This document shows, in pieces, positions 7,569-11,656 of a stretch of 11,656 nt of DNA. Under the pieces are notes generated by a model. That model was not told the origin of the DNA. It made no database searches and worked only from the letters and a program-made list of their open reading frames with translations. Both the position numbers and the translations under genes were made by a program. Within the stretch, counting starts at the first letter, position 1; every line of letters starts with the position of its first letter. Origin of the DNA: CAZXEU01 sp964639665 (GTDB lineage: Bacteria > Bacteroidota > Rhodothermia > Rhodothermales > Bin80). Location: positions 1-11,656 of the forward strand of contig CAZXEU010000111.1 in the NCBI GenBank assembly GCA_964639665.1. The letters run 5' to 3'.

Positions 7569-8402
7569 ATGGAGTACATCGACATGCATGCTCACATGGT
7601 CTCGCGTACCTGCGAGGACTATGAGCAAATGGCGCTGGCGGGCTGCAGGGCAGTGACCGAACCTGCTTTCTGGGCGGGATTCGACCGGCGCTCCCCGGAC
7701 GCCTTTGCCGACTACTTCCATGAGCTGACCACCTTTGAGCCGCAGCGAGCTGCACGATATGGCATTCAGCACTATACCTGGCTATGCCTCAATCCAAAGG
7801 AGGGGGAAGACCGGGCAATGGCCCGGCGCGTGCTGCCGCTCATTCCGCCGCTCCTGGATGGCCCGAACGTGCTTGGCGTGGGCGAAATCGGCCTCAACCG
7901 CGTAACGCGCAATGAACTGGCCACGTTCAGGGATCACGTGGAGTTGGCGCTCGAGCATGACCAGATGATCATCATCCATACGCCGCATCTCGAAGACAAG
8001 TACAAGGGCACGCGTGTGATTGTGGATGTCCTTGCGGCGGATAGCCGCATAAAGCGCGAGCGCGTCATCATCGACCACGTGGAGGAGCACACCGTCGACA
8101 TGGTGATCTCAGAAGGCTTCTGGGCCGGCATCACGTTGTATCCCGTTACCAAGTGTACGCCGGCGCGGGCGATAGACATGATCGAGATGTACGGCGATGA
8201 GCGCATTTATGCGGCCTCGGCATGCGACTGGGGGCGAAGCGCTCCGCTGGCCGTCCCACGCTTCATCGTGGAAATGCGCCGGCGCGGCTACGGCGAGACT
8301 TTCATCCGGAAGATTGTCTTTGATAATCCGGTTTCATTCTTGCAGCAGAATCCAAAGTTCAGGCTGCCTTCGGCCCAGGTCCCCGTCGCCCTGAACGCCT
8401 GA
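7569..8402 (+). CDS. eboB: EboB-like TatD-family metal-dependent hydrolase
   Basis: 277 aa, a TatD/amidohydrolase-type TIM barrel with no signal peptide, so cytoplasmic. The metal-binding pattern is complete: H7 and H9 in DMHAHM, E106 in GEIGLN, H137 and H140 in HTPH, H170/H174 in DHVEEHT, and D220 in ACDWG. These match TatD-family ligands. Segments such as EPAFWAGFDR and GFWAGITLYPVTK, and the neighbours eboE, eboC and eboF, point to EboB rather than housekeeping TatD DNase. The substrate is unknown. In Nostoc punctiforme the ebo genes are needed to move scytonemin precursors to the periplasm. The start is fixed by a good ribosome-binding site. Its stop codon overlaps the eboE start by one base (TGATG), indicating translational coupling. 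The TatD-type assignment is firm; the EboB name depends on context and recalled family motifs. Confidence 0.85.
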   Translation: MEYIDMHAHMVSRTCEDYEQMALAGCRAVTEPAFWAGFDRRSPDAFADYFHELTTFEPQRAARYGIQHYTWLCLNPKEGEDRAMARRVLPLIPPLLDGPNVLGVGEIGLNRVTRNELATFRDHVELALEHDQMIIIHTPHLEDKYKGTRVIVDVLAADSRIKRERVIIDHVEEHTVDMVISEGFWAGITLYPVTKCTPARAIDMIEMYGDERIYAASACDWGRSAPLAVPRFIVEMRRRGYGETFIRKIVFDNPVSFLQQNPKFRLPSAQVPVALNA

Positions 8403-9628
8403 TGGAGATAGGTCCGGATCGGCACCTGACGTACTGCACGAATATCCACGCGGGAAACGGGCTGGACGCGGTACTGACAAGTGTCCAGCGCTACGGCAAG
8501 GCGCTCAAGGCAGCCCTCTCTCCCGAGGCACCGTTCGGAATCGGACTGCGTCTTTCAGGAGCCGAGAGCCGGGAAGCGGTGCAGGCGCAGGGGCTTGAAG
8601 ATCTTCGTCGCGTGCTGAACCAGGAGGGTCTTTACGTATTTACGCTCAACGGCTTTCCGTACGGGCCGTTTCATGACCGGCCGATCAAGGACGACGTCCA
8701 TCGGCCGGACTGGCGCGACCCCGAACGGGTGGCGTATACGCTGCGTTTGGCCCGCATCCTGGCTGGGGTTTTGCCGCCGGGCACGGAGGGCGGCATTTCC
8801 ACGAGCCCGCTATCGTACAAGCCCTGGCTTGGCGCAGTGGACCGCACGGTCTGGGCCACATTTGTCGGACACCTGGTACAGGTCGTCGCGGAACTCGCAG
8901 AAATTCGCGACCGCGAAGGCCGCTTCATTCACCTGGACATCGAGCCGGAGCCCGATGGCCTCCTGGAAACCAGCGCCGAGCTGGTAGCCTTCTACAACGA
9001 CTGGCTGCTCCCCGTCGGGTGCCGGATGCTGGGCGAGCAGCTGGGAGCAGGTGCGATCGAGGCCGAGATGCTCCTTCGGGAGCATGTACAGGTCTGCCTG
9101 GACACGTGCCACGTCGCCGTCGCATACGAATCCGTGCCAGAGGTCCTGGAGCGCTATAGCCGGAATGGTATGCGCGTGGGCAAGATCCAGATCAGCTCCG
9201 CCATCAGGGTCAGCCTTGAGGCCGAGCGCGGCGCGGTCGAGGCCGCGCTAGCGCCGTTTGTTGAGCCGGTTTACCTGCACCAGGTCGTGCAGAAAAACCT
9301 TGACGGCAGTTTCACCGCGTACAGGGACCTGGATCAGGCGTTGCCCCACCTGTATGACAGGCGGGCCGCCGAGTGGCGCATACACTTTCATGTGCCCATC
9401 TTCCAGGGTACATTTGGCCAGGTGCATTCGACGCAGGATGCCATCGTGGACACGCTCGCTCTATTGGGCACCATACCGGAAACCCGTCACCTCGAAATCG
9501 AGACCTACACCTGGGGCGTGCTGCCTGCCCGCCTGCAGTTGCCGCTGGAAGCCTCGATCCAGCGGGAGTTCGAATGGGTGCTGGCGCAACTGGAGCCCGG
9601 GGCTTCGGCCGTTCGCAACGCTGAATAA
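8402..9628 (+). CDS. eboE: EboE-like TIM-barrel metabolite traffic protein
   Basis: 408 aa, cytoplasmic, of the xylose-isomerase-like TIM-barrel superfamily. Motifs in order are YCTNIH (11-16), FPYGPF (85-90), RPDW (101-104), HLDIEPEPDG (177-186), CLDTCHVAV (232-240), KIQISSA (261-267), HFHVPIF (328-334) and LEIETYTW (364-371). The acidic and His residues at strand ends (E181/E183, D234/H237, H330, E367) are placed as in a metal-dependent sugar isomerase or epimerase, but no reaction is established for EboE. The combination of YCTNIH and FPYGPF is what I recognise as EboE. It starts at ATG 8402 overlapping the eboB stop, has no ribosome-binding site of its own, and so probably relies on coupling. 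Its stop lies 19 bases before eboC. The name is fairly secure; the chemistry is not. Confidence 0.87.
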   Translation: MEIGPDRHLTYCTNIHAGNGLDAVLTSVQRYGKALKAALSPEAPFGIGLRLSGAESREAVQAQGLEDLRRVLNQEGLYVFTLNGFPYGPFHDRPIKDDVHRPDWRDPERVAYTLRLARILAGVLPPGTEGGISTSPLSYKPWLGAVDRTVWATFVGHLVQVVAELAEIRDREGRFIHLDIEPEPDGLLETSAELVAFYNDWLLPVGCRMLGEQLGAGAIEAEMLLREHVQVCLDTCHVAVAYESVPEVLERYSRNGMRVGKIQISSAIRVSLEAERGAVEAALAPFVEPVYLHQVVQKNLDGSFTAYRDLDQALPHLYDRRAAEWRIHFHVPIFQGTFGQVHSTQDAIVDTLALLGTIPETRHLEIETYTWGVLPARLQLPLEASIQREFEWVLAQLEPGASAVRNAE

Positions 9629-9647
9629 TCGCAACAGGCCGCCGGCG

Positions 9648-10505
9648 GTGAATCAGCTGCTTTCATTCGGGGAACGTTTCAGGGGGCATCTTGCACTGGC
9701 GCGCGTTTCCAATACGCCGACCGTGCTGAGCAATGTGCTCGCTGGCGCAGCCCTGGCCGGCAGTGTTTGGGATCCGAAGGTGGTGCCCGTGATGGCGGCC
9801 GTGGCCATGTTCTATACCGCGGGCATGTACCTGAACGACGTCTGTGACTACTCGGTGGACAGCCTTGAGCGGGCGGACCGTCCGCTGGTGCAGGGAGTCG
9901 TTTCCCGGCGCGTGGCAGGCTTCATCGCTGCGTTGCTGTTCGTGCTCGGCAGCGCCGTCCTCCTGGACGTATCGCGTCCGGCATTTCTATCCGGGCTTGT
10001 GCTGGCAGGCTGCATCGTGCTCTATGACTTCTGGCACAAGGGCAATCCCGTGGCTCCGCTGCTCATGGCCATTAATCGCGGGCTGGTCTATGTGGTGGCC
10101 TTCGTAGCTCTGGGGGCACAGCAGGCAACGCAGCTCTTCTGGGTTGTGGCGATGGCAATCGCCTATGTAACCGGGCTTACGGCCATTGCCCGGTTCGAAA
10201 CGAAACCGGGCGTGCTGCAGCGCTGGCCGACGCTTTGCCTTCTGGCACCGGTGGCTTATTTCGTTTGGCAGATTCCGCCGGGATGGAACCTTGGCCTGGT
10301 GCTGCTCTTTGGCGCGTGGACCGGCTGGAGCATCGCGCTTGTGCGACAGAGGCAGCCGGCGCGGGGGATCACCCGGCTCATCGCCGGCATCTCCGTGTTT
10401 GACGCCCTCGTTCTGCTGATGCTGGAGCAGAGGCTTGCCGCGCTGGTTGCGCTCGCGCTCTTCGGACTGACGCTGCTATTGCAGAGATTTGTGAAGGGAA
10501 CCTGA
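9648..10505 (+). CDS. eboC: EboC-like UbiA-superfamily membrane prenyltransferase
   Basis: From GTG 9648 the protein is 285 aa with about eight or nine hydrophobic segments, the size and topology of UbiA-type inner-membrane prenyltransferases. The first Asp-rich motif is intact as NDVCDYSVD (63-71), followed by ERADRPL, the typical UbiA continuation. The second Asp-rich motif expected between later helices is not seen: the corresponding loop reads GLTAIARFETKPG with only E184. The acceptor and prenyl donor are unknown. By family role it would make or handle a lipid-linked intermediate at the membrane step of the Ebo pathway. The frame is open upstream to 9258, but that part overlaps eboE out of frame. 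GTG 9648 gives the normal UbiA N-terminus, with a weak ACAGG about 9 bases before it. The gap to eboF is about 50 bases. Confidence 0.85.
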   Translation: MNQLLSFGERFRGHLALARVSNTPTVLSNVLAGAALAGSVWDPKVVPVMAAVAMFYTAGMYLNDVCDYSVDSLERADRPLVQGVVSRRVAGFIAALLFVLGSAVLLDVSRPAFLSGLVLAGCIVLYDFWHKGNPVAPLLMAINRGLVYVVAFVALGAQQATQLFWVVAMAIAYVTGLTAIARFETKPGVLQRWPTLCLLAPVAYFVWQIPPGWNLGLVLLFGAWTGWSIALVRQRQPARGITRLIAGISVFDALVLLMLEQRLAALVALALFGLTLLLQRFVKGT

Positions 10506-10557
10506 TCAACGGGGACAGCGCCTGGCTCCCCGGGCGCAGCCTATCCCGCGCGTGAGT

Positions 10558-11656
10558 GTGAAAAAGACCGCTGTCATCAATGTCGTGGGCCTGACGCCGC
10601 GCCTGATCGGTGAGCACACACCGGCGCTGGCGGCGCTTGCCAGCCGGGGCAGCATGGTTTCCATACGCCCCATGGTCCCGGCCGTGACCTGCCCTGTGCA
10701 GACCACCTATCTGACGGGCACGCCCCCTGCAGAACACGGAATCGTGGGCAACGGGTGGTACTTTCGCGACGAGTGCGAAGTGAGGTTCTGGAGGCAGTCG
10801 AACCGACTGGTGCAGCGCCCCAGTATTTGGGAGAGGGTGCACGAAATGGCGCCGGGCTGCACCGTGGCGAACATGTTCTGGTGGTACAACATGTATTCAG
10901 GCGCCGACGTCACGGTCACTCCGAGACCGATGTATCCGGCGGACGGGCGCAAGATACCGGACATCTACACGAAACCGACGGGTCTTCGCCCGCGCCTGCA
11001 AGAGAAGCTCGGCCAATTCCCGCTGTTCCAGTTCTGGGGCCCCGGGACCTCCATCGTCTCCAGCCGATGGATAGCCGACGCGGCAATTGCGGTAGACGGC
11101 TGGCATGATCCGACGCTTACGCTGATTTACCTGCCGCATCTGGATTACTGTCTGCAGCGCGAGGGTCCGCGTGATGCTTCTGTCGCGCGCAACCTGCAGG
11201 AGATCGACGCTGTCGTCGCGGACCTGTTGATGCATTACAAGAGCCGCGGAGCACGGCTGCTGGTGCTTTCCGAATACGGCATTGTGCCCGTAGATCAGCC
11301 CGTGCATCTCAACCGGCACTTTCGCAGCAAGGGATGGATCACGGTCCGGGAGGAGGGGGGGAGGGAGCTATTGGATGCGGGAGCATGCGAGGCATTTGCT
11401 GTGGCTGACCACCAGGTGGCGCACATCTACGTTAGGCGCGCGGAGCTGCGCGAGGAAGTCGCAAGTTTCGCCCGTAGCCTGCCCGGCGTGGCCAGCGTAC
11501 TGGGCGGCGAGGGCAAGCGCACGCTTGGCCTTGATCACCCGAGGTCCGGGGACCTGGTTGCGCTGGCGCAGCCGAATGCCTGGTTTACCTACTACTACTG
11601 GATGGAAGATGCTCGCGCCCCCGATTTTGCCCGCACGGTGGACATCCACCGCAAGC
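10558..11656 (+). CDS. eboF: EboF-like alkaline-phosphatase-superfamily protein (3' end beyond window)
   Basis: 366 residues are visible from GTG 10558 and the frame is open to the window edge; GTG 10552 would add two residues. The fold is the type I phosphodiesterase/nucleotide pyrophosphatase group. It starts with KTAVINVVGLTPRL, then AVTCPVQTTYLTG with probable catalytic Thr44, followed by PAEHGIVGNGWYFRDE. Later come IYLPHLDY (D196), LSEYGI (238-242) and VADHQVAHIYV (H285). The usual first metal-binding Asp (DG) is replaced by VG at 10-11, and the usual SDHG is SEYG, so the metal site differs from classical members. The function is unknown. No signal peptide is seen, so it is probably cytoplasmic. 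It follows eboC in the same operon. The visible C-terminus (WFTYYYWMEDARAPDFAR) suggests that roughly 80-100 residues are missing, judged from superfamily size. Confidence 0.85.
   Translation, partial: MKKTAVINVVGLTPRLIGEHTPALAALASRGSMVSIRPMVPAVTCPVQTTYLTGTPPAEHGIVGNGWYFRDECEVRFWRQSNRLVQRPSIWERVHEMAPGCTVANMFWWYNMYSGADVTVTPRPMYPADGRKIPDIYTKPTGLRPRLQEKLGQFPLFQFWGPGTSIVSSRWIADAAIAVDGWHDPTLTLIYLPHLDYCLQREGPRDASVARNLQEIDAVVADLLMHYKSRGARLLVLSEYGIVPVDQPVHLNRHFRSKGWITVREEGGRELLDAGACEAFAVADHQVAHIYVRRAELREEVASFARSLPGVASVLGGEGKRTLGLDHPRSGDLVALAQPNAWFTYYYWMEDARAPDFARTVDIHRK

Noticed and set aside
9258..9647. Upstream extension of the eboC frame
   Set aside because: This part overlaps eboE in another frame and reads as Arg/Ser/Cys-rich shadow sequence. 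The normal UbiA N-terminus begins at GTG 9648.
1..11656. CRISPR arrays, tRNA/rRNA genes, insertion sequences, or long direct repeats
   Set aside because: Reading both strands by eye showed no repeat-spacer pattern, no transposase, and no terminal inverted repeats. Nearly all bases are covered by the genes listed.

Overview
The window is a densely coded, GC-rich stretch from what is very probably a Gram-negative bacterium. One protein looks like an outer-membrane beta-barrel, two genes encode exported c-type cytochromes, and several genes have weak or no Shine-Dalgarno sequence. One intergenic region carries a perfect match to the Bacteroidota-type -7 promoter element (TAnnTTTG), and two others carry one-mismatch versions. 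Together with the gene content this hints at a high-GC member of the Bacteroidota/Rhodothermota/Balneolota side of the tree. That placement is an inference with low confidence.

Layout. (1) Positions 1-4109 hold a divergent glycogen/alpha-glucan module. glgE (maltosyltransferase using maltose 1-phosphate) is on the minus strand and is cut at its 3' end by the window edge. glgX (isoamylase-type debranching enzyme) is on the plus strand. About 110 bp of shared upstream DNA separates them. glgE does not appear as a closed reading frame because it runs off the left edge, but reading the reverse strand gives 637 uninterrupted codons with all catalytic residues. (2) Positions 4299-7120 hold two overlapping plus-strand genes for exported cytochromes. 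The first protein fuses a signal peptide, a monohaem cytochrome c domain and a putative outer-membrane beta-barrel. The second is a pentahaem cytochrome with a long beta-rich C-terminal region. They look like one redox unit of unknown substrate. (3) From 7231 to the right edge is an 'ebo' cluster: a small unknown gene, then eboB (TatD-like hydrolase), eboE (TIM-barrel, xylose-isomerase-like), eboC (UbiA-like membrane prenyltransferase) and eboF (alkaline-phosphatase-superfamily protein, cut by the right edge). All are on the plus strand with 1-bp overlaps or short gaps. Neither eboA nor eboD is recognisable here.

How the parts fit. GlgE extends alpha-1,4-glucan from maltose 1-phosphate and GlgX trims branches, so the pair covers synthesis and turnover of storage glucan. 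Ebo clusters have been linked by genetics in the cyanobacterium Nostoc punctiforme to delivery of scytonemin precursors to the periplasm, and EboC would supply the membrane step. Ebo chemistry is not known. The adjacent periplasmic/outer-membrane cytochromes could act in the same compartment as an exported Ebo metabolite, but a gap and a candidate promoter lie between them, so this is only a hypothesis. The points most worth a second look are the cytochrome c-barrel fusion with its pentahaem partner, the small unknown gene heading the ebo cluster, and the altered metal-binding motifs in EboF and EboC.
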